DNA from: JBKEDC01 sp047972995
Lineage (GTDB): Bacteria > Bacteroidota > Bacteroidia > Bacteroidales > Prolixibacteraceae
Length of the DNA stretch: 63,482 bases
Direction: 5' to 3'
Assembly: GCA_047972995.1 (NCBI GenBank)
Contig: JBKEBD010000014.1
Span: 1-63,482, forward strand
This document shows, piece by piece, positions 17,848-25,920 of the stretch. Numbering within the stretch: the first letter of the stretch is position 1; each line of letters begins with the position of its first letter. The notes under the pieces were generated by a model. The model did no database searches, was not told the DNA's origin, and saw only the letters and a program-made list of their open reading frames with translations. Position numbers and translations under genes: made by a program.

Positions 17848-19152
17848 TCAATTGTCAAATGGATCAATAACTCTCTTTGTAGTCAACATGATAACATTCG
17901 TAGGATTGCCATCTTCTGTCAGAGTCAATACAGTAGGCATTGCCGGTCTATCTACAGTGATAGTGAATGTGCGTTCCGTATCGTAGCCAAATGGGATTAG
18001 CATTCGATAGACACCGGTCTCCGGTTGTTCAAAATACCAACGTCCAACATTATTACCCTGAAGATTAAATTTCATTCTAATTTTATCGTCTCCTATGTTT
18101 GTATATTTATATGTCATCAGCCCGAGATTACCTTCGATACCAAAATTCAAACCGAAGGCACTGTTTGCCTCATATCCGAAATATGCATAGCTAAGCTTTT
18201 CGCCATACGTTTTTTCTAGACCTTCTCTACAATCATCGAAATATGGTTGAGCAAACTCGCCCAACTTGCTGTAGGCAATGAACCAATAATTATCCACAAA
18301 CACCTCGTTGAACGGTCTGATAACCGGATTTAAGGTAATATTATTATCATTCACTTCGGTGAACGAATCGCTTTCTTTGTGATAAGTAAATCCGGTAATT
18401 GTTTTTCCAAGTATCTCAATCGGCTCAAAAAGCTTATACCCGGTCTTGGTTACGATGTAGCTTGCTTTTTTGACAGTTTCGCCTCCGTTTTCTTCATACG
18501 TAATAGTCAGAACACGGTAGGATGCTTCCACAGGAATAGCTTGATCATCGATGGTTAATGTCAGGTCAGAAAATAGCATAAGATCTTCCGCCGCATTAAT
18601 GTCAGCAATATAGTTGGTCCAATCTTCATTAAACGGAACCAAGGTAGACAGCTCGCCAGACTTTTTCCCTTTGAGCACTACATTTCCCGGTTCAGCTTCT
18701 ATGATTTGGAAATCGTAATCGCCTTGCAAACCTTCACCTCTACCACCTAGGCCGCTCGGGTCGCCGGGATCGGCAAAGAAATGAAATACGTCGTTATATG
18801 TATCAAACGAAAGCACAGCTCCAGCACTTTGGGTTACAACGTACATACTAGTGGAAACCTTAGTTGGGGCATCAGCAGCTCCGGTAACATTGACTTCGCT
18901 AGAAATTGAAACCGTGCCATTTTTTTCGAATTTCATCAAAACGTTATATCCGCCAAAAGGTTGGTTTTCTCCAGGGAAATATTCCATAAGCCAACCATTT
19001 TCTTCGCTAGTCAAGACATCTATAGTCGATGAAATTGCAGCATCCATACGATCGGATGAAGAACTACCAAATATATCATCTTCTTCAATGGTGCAAGCGG
19101 CAAACAATGCCACAAACGCCAAGCATAGTAATTTATAATATTTATTTTTCAT
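17848..19152 (-). CDS. DUF4302-type surface lipoprotein (locus B)
   Basis: This 434-residue protein has lipobox LFAACTIEEDD, with acidic residues directly after the cysteine, a surface-export pattern. The body looks like the DUF4302 family found after SusCD and metallopeptidase genes: GWLMEYFPGENQPFGGYNVL near residue 55, and a late GYDTERTFTITVDRP. Function is unknown. It is the last gene of locus B, 8 bp after the metallopeptidase. Two accessory lipoproteins, BT2261 and BT2262, belong to the peptide-binding BT2261-BT2264 complex, and this gene order is reminiscent of it. That comparison is from memory. Confidence 0.82.
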   Translation of the reverse strand: MKNKYYKLLCLAFVALFAACTIEEDDIFGSSSSDRMDAAISSTIDVLTSEENGWLMEYFPGENQPFGGYNVLMKFEKNGTVSISSEVNVTGAADAPTKVSTSMYVVTQSAGAVLSFDTYNDVFHFFADPGDPSGLGGRGEGLQGDYDFQIIEAEPGNVVLKGKKSGELSTLVPFNEDWTNYIADINAAEDLMLFSDLTLTIDDQAIPVEASYRVLTITYEENGGETVKKASYIVTKTGYKLFEPIEILGKTITGFTYHKESDSFTEVNDNNITLNPVIRPFNEVFVDNYWFIAYSKLGEFAQPYFDDCREGLEKTYGEKLSYAYFGYEANSAFGLNFGIEGNLGLMTYKYTNIGDDKIRMKFNLQGNNVGRWYFEQPETGVYRMLIPFGYDTERTFTITVDRPAMPTVLTLTEDGNPTNVIMLTTKRVIDPFDN

Positions 19153-19160
19153 AGTCTTGA

Positions 19161-20036
19161 TTAATTAAGTGATGTTACATCCAGATCTGAAACTTCTTGT
19201 GCACGACGCTGAACTATGGTACGCATCGCATCCATATCAATACCCCAAGATACTTGCATGTAGTCCTTGATAATTGCAATCTTCTGATTGATTTTCGCTT
19301 GACCTTCTTCGCTAGCTCTGCCAACTCTCTCATCCCAATAATCATTGTCATACGAAAAGTAGTAGGCAACAAGCTCGGCAAAATCCTCCTGAGCTTCTGA
19401 ACCGGCATATGGTGAGATGAAACCCATATTCAGAGCATCTTGTTCCATGACATTCACCCAACTACTTGCTTGGTAGTCGTTGGCGGATATCTGATCGAAA
19501 GTAGTCGGATATCTTTTGGTCTGATGCAGTATGTGTGAGAACTCGTGGTGCATCGTGTGGAAATACGATGAAGTCAGCGTGGCTGCATTAATATTATTCA
19601 AGTCTAAAGCGTTAATTTCATATAAGGTAATTTTCAAACCACCTTCTGCTGTAGCTACCACCTTGGATGATGAACTATTGTAGGCTGCCGAGCCAACAAA
19701 AAACAGAACTCTAGGGCTGTAAGTCTTCATAAAATCCTCTCCTAAAAGTTCTACATAAGATTCTATCCAAAGGAATTTTGTGATCTTAGCTAATGCGATA
19801 GATTTCTCGTAATCCGCAGGAATCAAATTGTATATAGGATTCGATTCCTTGTCTTCAAAACGATATTTGAGGTCGATGTTATATGTGTTTGTATAATTCT
19901 CGGCAATCCAATAGTCAAAATCATTTTTTATTTTGCTATCTGACTCAAAAATAGATTTAGAGTCCAGTTCATCTTCGCTACACTGCCAAAATGCAATTAT
20001 AGTGAGTGCTAAAAATATGTATTTTAAATTTGTCAT
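19161..20036 (-). CDS. putative zinc metallopeptidase lipoprotein (Mx1-like)
   Basis: I chose the ATG at 20036 because it gives a proper SPII signal, MTNLKYIFLALTIIAFWQC. A longer frame opens upstream inside the SusD gene but has no signal. The 291-residue protein carries HEFSH at 164-168, an HExxH zinc site, and a downstream EDFAELVAYYF that can give the third ligand. It matches the SusCD-associated zinc metallopeptidase family (Peptidase_Mx1). It lies 19 bp after SusD and 8 bp before the DUF4302 gene. I infer that it trims bound peptides at the surface. Confidence 0.86.
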   Translation of the reverse strand: MTNLKYIFLALTIIAFWQCSEDELDSKSIFESDSKIKNDFDYWIAENYTNTYNIDLKYRFEDKESNPIYNLIPADYEKSIALAKITKFLWIESYVELLGEDFMKTYSPRVLFFVGSAAYNSSSSKVVATAEGGLKITLYEINALDLNNINAATLTSSYFHTMHHEFSHILHQTKRYPTTFDQISANDYQASSWVNVMEQDALNMGFISPYAGSEAQEDFAELVAYYFSYDNDYWDERVGRASEEGQAKINQKIAIIKDYMQVSWGIDMDAMRTIVQRRAQEVSDLDVTSLN

Positions 20037-20055
20037 AATAATTCTGTTTTTATTC

Positions 20056-21612
20056 TCAATTTCTTGGATTAGCCTGCAAACCTGCAGCGATAACATCATA
20101 TGGCAACTGAATAGCTCGTCGAGGGTCATCTACCCTCAATATATCATTAGGTTGTCCATCACGATTGTGAGAAAATTCAATACCATATCGTTTGATATCT
20201 TCCCAACGAAGTCCCTCGTGTATAGTCTCGATTCTGCGCAGGTGCAAAATGCATTGAATCATCTCTTTCTGGTCGCCGGCAGTTACGGTGAATCCTTGAG
20301 GTTTGATTTCACGTTTAACTGTACGTGAGCTATTGTTTATCGGTGTACTTGAAATTCGGTCATAGAAGTCAACTATTTGCTCTGTTGTCACTCTATCTTC
20401 AATTATTGTGTGCGATTCCAACCATATGTTGATATCAGCAGTAGCTAGTTCGTATTCTCCTTTCAATATGTGAGCCTCAGCTCGGCAAAGAAGTGTTTCA
20501 TCGGCACTGAATGCTAAAATAACATTCTTGCGATATCCAACACCATTCACTTTGTCTACATAGTAAAAGTATCCGCCAATCTTAGCCACAGATATTTTCT
20601 GCTCATCTCCCCAAAGAGCTCTGAATGGCAATAAACCATTGTAATCTCCCCACAGACCATCAGCCTGACCGGTCTCTCCTACACAAATCTCCAGCGAATG
20701 AGCATATCTCGAACCTAGATTTTTATAGAATCCTCCTACTACATATCCCCAAGAAGAAGTTACGGGCAATAAAAGTAGATTAGCAGGCTCTTGAGCATCA
20801 ATATACATATCAACACGCACATCCCAATTTGATGCAGAGCCTAATGCAATCTCCTCCCAATTTTTCATCATACCTGCCGGATTGCTTCCAAGCACTACGT
20901 CTGCATATTCGATTACCTTATCGAAGTTTAGGTAATACAGATTAAAACGAGCAGCAAAAGCATGAGCAGCTTTTCTGTTGAAGTGATATTTAGGAACAGT
21001 GTAAATTTCATCATCAATCAAGGGTAGAGCTTCTTCAATATCTGCATTAATATTTGCATAAAGCTCAGCCAATGTTCCTCTACTGTGCTTGCTTGTAATT
21101 TCGGAGTCGTTTGAAGTAATGTATGGAAGTCCCAAGTTATTGCTTGCATTCCCCGGATTATACGTCAAGCAAAACACATTCGCCAAAGCAAAATGAGCAT
21201 ATGCTCTACATATCAAAGCTTCGCCTCGCTGAGCACTCAATCTGTCAGGGTTATCCATATTGTCGATTGACTCCAAAGCTAAATTAGCAGTAGCAATGGC
21301 AGAATAGCAAGCTTCCCAAAAGGTAGTAGGGGAGTCATTGCTAACTTCGGTGATATCTTGCCACAAGTAGGCTTGCTCTTGCTCTCTGTTGGTTACCACA
21401 AATTGAGCTGAGTTGTCCATCGCATTATCAGAAGCCATTTCGGTCATCATTGCGGATGTTATTTTGGGGTAGGCTGACACTAATAAAGAAGTAACTTTAT
21501 TTTCAGAGTCAATCTCCGTTCTATTATCGGGCATTGTGTCTAAGAAATCACTACAAGATGTAAAGACTAAGCACAAGCCAATTGCTATATATAATAAATT
21601 ATTTGTTCTCAT
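20056..21612 (-). CDS. SusD/RagB-family surface lipoprotein (locus B)
   Basis: This 518-residue protein has lipobox LVFTSCSDFLDTMPDN, the classic SusD start. TPR-like segments include RGEALICRAYAHFALANVF and HFNRKAAHAFAARFNLYY. The C-terminus has MIQCILHLRRIETIHEGLRW followed by EDIKRYGI, a variant that I associate with the BT2263-type, peptide-linked SusD branch. The gene lies 28 bp after SusC. It should act as the lid of that importer. The branch assignment is from memory and needs a tree. Confidence 0.95.
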   Translation of the reverse strand: MRTNNLLYIAIGLCLVFTSCSDFLDTMPDNRTEIDSENKVTSLLVSAYPKITSAMMTEMASDNAMDNSAQFVVTNREQEQAYLWQDITEVSNDSPTTFWEACYSAIATANLALESIDNMDNPDRLSAQRGEALICRAYAHFALANVFCLTYNPGNASNNLGLPYITSNDSEITSKHSRGTLAELYANINADIEEALPLIDDEIYTVPKYHFNRKAAHAFAARFNLYYLNFDKVIEYADVVLGSNPAGMMKNWEEIALGSASNWDVRVDMYIDAQEPANLLLLPVTSSWGYVVGGFYKNLGSRYAHSLEICVGETGQADGLWGDYNGLLPFRALWGDEQKISVAKIGGYFYYVDKVNGVGYRKNVILAFSADETLLCRAEAHILKGEYELATADINIWLESHTIIEDRVTTEQIVDFYDRISSTPINNSSRTVKREIKPQGFTVTAGDQKEMIQCILHLRRIETIHEGLRWEDIKRYGIEFSHNRDGQPNDILRVDDPRRAIQLPYDVIAAGLQANPRN

Positions 21613-21640
21613 TTTATTCTATTTACTATGTTATATTTAT

Positions 21641-24600
21641 TTAGATACCTAATCTTACAGCCATTGTAAATTGCTTGGGAACAGGAGCAGCCACACCACC
21701 ATTGTTTATAAATTCAGGATCTTGACCGTTTAGCTTTTTGTCGGCATAAATCATGAATAGGTTAGTAGCTTGTAGTTTTAATGAAAGGCTGCTAACTTTC
21801 AAGCTTGTCAGCCATGTTTTCGGAATGTCATATGATACTGATATTTCCTTCATTCGTATAAAGTCTCCTTTAGCCACACGTGCTGTAGAGTAATTGTATG
21901 CATTATAAGCATAGTTCAAATAGCTATTCTCAACCAATTGACGTTTGTCGGCAATCACAGGAATATTTGTTTTGTTCTCATCGCCTGCAAGCAACCATCT
22001 ATTTTTGAATTCATTTGGCATAGCATCTAAGTCCGAGTATCTGGCACGGAATGCTCTATTCAAACGAACAACATTGCCAAACGAATAAGTAACGAAGACA
22101 TTTAGTTTAAGATTTTTATAAGTAAAGACATTACCCAAACTACCTGTTATTGTTGGGTCGGCAGAACCTTCATATACCAAGTGGTCTTTGTTTACTCGTT
22201 CTTGAAATAAGATATCGCTTACCGTCAGTTCGTTCTTTTCGTTAATGAAGGTTGGTAATCCCTCTTCATTCAATCCTTGGAAATTCATAGAGAATAACGA
22301 GCGTACAGGATAGCCTTCTAATGCAAAGCCGGATCCTGAAATCATATCAATCACTCTCGAATTAGATTCTAAGTTTGTTACCTTGTTCTCAGTTTTAGAG
22401 AAGATAAAATCGGTATTCCATATAAAGTTTGGAGTTACGATGTTGCGTGTAGATAATGTCAACTCGAAACCCTGAGACTCCATACTTGCCACATTGGCAA
22501 ACTCAGATATTTTACCTCTCAAACCCATTGTAGAGGCGATACCAATCAAGTCGAAGTTGTTTCTTTTATACCAATCGGCAGACACGTTTATTCTATTCTT
22601 GATGAAGCCGATATCAGCACCGATATTCAACTCATGTTTCTTTTCATAAGTAAGGTGGCTGTTTTCTACATCTTCTATCATCAGACCTGATTCCCCGACA
22701 TCTGTAAAAGGACGCCAAGGGTTGTAGCTGGATATAACAGTTCTTGAGTTTGTTACGTTAGCTGGTCCGCGGTCGGCAGTCAATGAGTAGGACGCTTTCA
22801 GAGTAAAGTTAGACAATACAGGTCGCCAACGATCAAAGAATGCTTCTTCGTGCATATTCCATGCTGCCGATAAGTTCCAAGTAGGCAACCAACGAGCCGA
22901 ACGACTCTTACCTAGTTTGTTGGTTCCTTCGTATCTGGCAGTACCATTCAATGTGTATTTTCCTTGATAAGAATAAGTAGCCGTTCCGAAGAAAGAAAGA
23001 GCGCGAGTGTTTGTTTGGTCAACAGTAAAGTATTGTGTATTTTCCTCATGACCTTGTTTGAAATATAGGTAGTCGAATGAAGGAAGCATACCCATGTCGT
23101 ATTGCATACCAACACCGTTGAACCATGTTCTTTTACGATCTACTGAATTGACCTCCATACCTCCGAAGAAGTTGAAGATGTGGTCGTCGTTATACACATC
23201 GTTGTAGTTGACAGTACCACGGAAGTCATAGCCATTCATCGAATACTGAGTTTGACGATAAAAACCTCCGGTCGGCAATACCGAGACAGGTAATGAATTA
23301 GCATTGTTAGGGTCGGTGTATAGCCATGGGTTAGAATCACGCATTGTGGCATCATCCATAGCTCGGAAAGCCCATGCTTGATTAGAATAATCATGAACCT
23401 CGTGAACCTGAGTTGTCGCTGAATATTTGTAAGCTCCCAAAGCAGAAAGTTCTACTTTCTTGATAGGTTTCCATTTAGCTTCACCTTGGAATTTCATATC
23501 TGCCACGTCCAAAGTTATGAAGTTATTGTCCAACTCATTCTTAATATTAAAAGGAGCATAGTTGCGTACATAGTATTCGTTTGGATCTAGCGTGCGAGAT
23601 GTATTCAACGCATAAGAGAAAGGGTTTATGTCAAAGTCTCGTTTCACAATACCGGAAACTACATCTGCGTTCTGACTAGATGTTCCGGGTGCTTTTTGTT
23701 TACGATACGAAGCATTGGCACGCAAATTTAAAGTAAGACTCGGAAAGATTTTATAAAAGGCATTGATATTTGCTGTGTACCTATTCACTTCACTTTGCTT
23801 ATACCAACCCGGATCGGTCATAACACTCAATGAAGTATAGTATGTTGCCTTTTCTGTACCTGACGACATGCTAATAGCATGGGTTTGGCTAATTGAATTA
23901 TTAAACAATTCATCAAACCAATCAGTATTTCGATATTCTGCTTGTTGCAGATATTGATTGCGTGCTGCAATAGTGTTCTCCAAACCAAATTTTCCGGATG
24001 TTGCATCATAGCTATTGATCAAGTGATACATCTTACCATACACTCCACTGTCTGAAGCTCGAAATACATCTGCCAGGTTCATAAAACCGTCTAATTCCAT
24101 TTCTCGGTAGACTCTCATTTGATCTTGTGAATTCATGATGTTGAAGTTGTTGTAGTTCGGAACCAATCGCATCGAAAATTCACCTGTATAGCTTATTTTA
24201 TTTGTACCTGCTTTACCTTTTTTGGTCGTAATGACAATAACACCCGCCATAGCGCGAGCTCCATAAATAGAAGTTGCCGAACCGTCTTTCAAAATCTGAA
24301 AGCTTTCTATATCATCAGCATTCAATCCGGAGATAACCGAAGAAATCAATGTTTCGGCATCACCTGATGACAGTGCATCAGCATCAACTTCGGTTACGTC
24401 TTCCATCATGACACCATCTACCACCCAAAGAGGTTTTGAGCTACCATAGATAGAAGTTGCACCACGTACTCGAATCTTGGGAGCTGTACCGAATGTTCCC
24501 GATACGTTTTGCACGGACACACCGGCAGCACGCCCCTCGAGAGCACGACTTACTTCGGCTACACCATCCATTTTTACATTATCGGCACTCAGCTGTGTAG

Positions 24601-24964
24601 ATGCTCCGGTAAATAATCGCTTATCCATACGTTGCATACCTGTAACAACGAATTCTTCGAGCAATTCGCTATTTGCAGTAAGTACGATTTTTAAATTAGG
24701 TTCAATTGCCACCTCTTTAGTTTCCATACTAATGTGTGAAATTACTAATGTTTTGGCGGATGAAGGAACGTTCTGTAGTGTAAAGTTACCATCCACATCG
24801 GAGATAACGCCAATTTGTGTGCCTTTAACCACTATAGTGGCTCCAATGACAGGCATACCGTCTACTTGGGCGGTTATATTACCTGAAATGTTCTGCGTTT
24901 GCGCTGTTACCGAGCCTATTCCTGCAAAAAGGAAGACTAATAACACTGTTAATATTCTTTTCAT
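21641..24964 (-). CDS. SusC/RagA-family TonB-linked outer membrane importer (locus B)
   Basis: This 1107-residue protein has a signal peptide ending VTAQ (about 22) and a carboxypeptidase-regulatory-like domain at 25-100. It then has LLEEFVVTGMQRMDKRLFTG in place of the usual VVVGYG box, a plug with DIESFQILKDGSATSIYGAR, and a barrel. The MxxxDKRLFTGA signature is distinct from locus A SusC, so the two importers are not recent duplicates. It follows the PorV-like gene by 30 bp, so the whole of locus B is probably one transcript. Confidence 0.95.
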   Translation of the reverse strand: MKRILTVLLVFLFAGIGSVTAQTQNISGNITAQVDGMPVIGATIVVKGTQIGVISDVDGNFTLQNVPSSAKTLVISHISMETKEVAIEPNLKIVLTANSELLEEFVVTGMQRMDKRLFTGASTQLSADNVKMDGVAEVSRALEGRAAGVSVQNVSGTFGTAPKIRVRGATSIYGSSKPLWVVDGVMMEDVTEVDADALSSGDAETLISSVISGLNADDIESFQILKDGSATSIYGARAMAGVIVITTKKGKAGTNKISYTGEFSMRLVPNYNNFNIMNSQDQMRVYREMELDGFMNLADVFRASDSGVYGKMYHLINSYDATSGKFGLENTIAARNQYLQQAEYRNTDWFDELFNNSISQTHAISMSSGTEKATYYTSLSVMTDPGWYKQSEVNRYTANINAFYKIFPSLTLNLRANASYRKQKAPGTSSQNADVVSGIVKRDFDINPFSYALNTSRTLDPNEYYVRNYAPFNIKNELDNNFITLDVADMKFQGEAKWKPIKKVELSALGAYKYSATTQVHEVHDYSNQAWAFRAMDDATMRDSNPWLYTDPNNANSLPVSVLPTGGFYRQTQYSMNGYDFRGTVNYNDVYNDDHIFNFFGGMEVNSVDRKRTWFNGVGMQYDMGMLPSFDYLYFKQGHEENTQYFTVDQTNTRALSFFGTATYSYQGKYTLNGTARYEGTNKLGKSRSARWLPTWNLSAAWNMHEEAFFDRWRPVLSNFTLKASYSLTADRGPANVTNSRTVISSYNPWRPFTDVGESGLMIEDVENSHLTYEKKHELNIGADIGFIKNRINVSADWYKRNNFDLIGIASTMGLRGKISEFANVASMESQGFELTLSTRNIVTPNFIWNTDFIFSKTENKVTNLESNSRVIDMISGSGFALEGYPVRSLFSMNFQGLNEEGLPTFINEKNELTVSDILFQERVNKDHLVYEGSADPTITGSLGNVFTYKNLKLNVFVTYSFGNVVRLNRAFRARYSDLDAMPNEFKNRWLLAGDENKTNIPVIADKRQLVENSYLNYAYNAYNYSTARVAKGDFIRMKEISVSYDIPKTWLTSLKVSSLSLKLQATNLFMIYADKKLNGQDPEFINNGGVAAPVPKQFTMAVRLGI

Positions 24965-24994
24965 TAATACATAATTAGTTTGTTATAACTGTGT

Positions 24995-25915
24995 TTAAAG
25001 TTTAATTCCCATAGATATCAAAAATGTTTTATCAATAGGAGTGTCGCTGCGTGCAATACTATATGCAAGATTGATGGATACAAACCTTACATTGCATCCC
25101 ATACCCAAGGTTGCATGATTGTAGCCCATGAGGTCATCGGCTAAGCGATAACCTCCTCTAAGAAATAAAAGCTTGTCGTACGAATACTCTACACCAAGTC
25201 CAGTGGAAAATCCCTTTTCGTTATCCGGTTGAAAGTTATAGTCGCACTGAACGGCACCGGTTAAGTAGTGTTTATCAGCAACCATCCATTCGTAAGAGCC
25301 TCCTGCCTTAAGCCAACTAGGCATATCGTATTTAGTAGAACCATATTCCATTTTACTGCCGACATTAGAAAGCATTATACCTACTCTTAATCCTTTGCTG
25401 TGTAGATAGTATCCGATATCAAATCCCACAGCAGTTCCTTTAGCATCTGAGATATCTAAATCGGAGTGAATTATGCGCACATTGGCAGCTACACCCATGA
25501 GCTCATTTATCTTGAATGCATAACCTACTTCTACCGATAGATCTGTGGGTTTAGCCACTCCTGCATTTTCTCCTTCATCATTTGTCAATATTACATTGGC
25601 TTTATTGAAGTAGCGCACACCTGCGGCAATAGTATGTTTCAATCCAAATTTGTAGAAACCTGCAACTGTATGCAAGTTATTACCTCCGACAAAATCCCAC
25701 ATATAAGGAGAATAAGAATAGGCTGTTGCCCACGTAGCGGTATCTAAGGCTGCAGAAGCAGTATTGTTGTAAATCGAGAAGCCGGATGCTGCTAATGAAA
25801 CCCCGGTTTCTCCCATCGCTGTAGATGTGGGGTCGTTATTTATGCTAACAAATGATTGAGCCTGAGCACAAAGTGATAGTAACCAGGCACATATAATTAG
25901 AGTTAGTTTTTTCAT
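24995..25915 (-). CDS. PorV-like outer membrane beta-barrel protein
   Basis: This 306-residue protein has a type I signal (cleavage after AQAQ). Its N-terminus, DPTSTAMGETGVSLA then SIYNNTASAAL, is the pattern of the PorV/PorQ family, followed by barrel strands such as YSYSPYMWDFVGGNNLH and GVAANVRIIHSDLDI. PorV is the T9SS outer-membrane shuttle that receives CTD cargo. The main PorV is longer (about 390 residues) and usually not tied to one substrate gene. Here the gene starts 5 bp after a CTD-bearing subtilase and sits inside a SusCD operon. A dedicated shuttle or anchor for that protease is the natural inference. Confidence 0.82.
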   Translation of the reverse strand: MKKLTLIICAWLLSLCAQAQSFVSINNDPTSTAMGETGVSLAASGFSIYNNTASAALDTATWATAYSYSPYMWDFVGGNNLHTVAGFYKFGLKHTIAAGVRYFNKANVILTNDEGENAGVAKPTDLSVEVGYAFKINELMGVAANVRIIHSDLDISDAKGTAVGFDIGYYLHSKGLRVGIMLSNVGSKMEYGSTKYDMPSWLKAGGSYEWMVADKHYLTGAVQCDYNFQPDNEKGFSTGLGVEYSYDKLLFLRGGYRLADDLMGYNHATLGMGCNVRFVSINLAYSIARSDTPIDKTFLISMGIKL

Positions 25916-25920
25916 TTTGT

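Noticed and set aside
20037..20129. Longer N-terminus for the metallopeptidase
   Set aside because: It overlaps SusD coding sequence and lacks a signal peptide. The ATG at 20036 gives a clear lipobox signal.
24477..24974. 165-residue plus-strand frame inside the locus B SusC gene
   Set aside because: It is antisense to the well-supported SusC N-terminus and has no recognisable domain.
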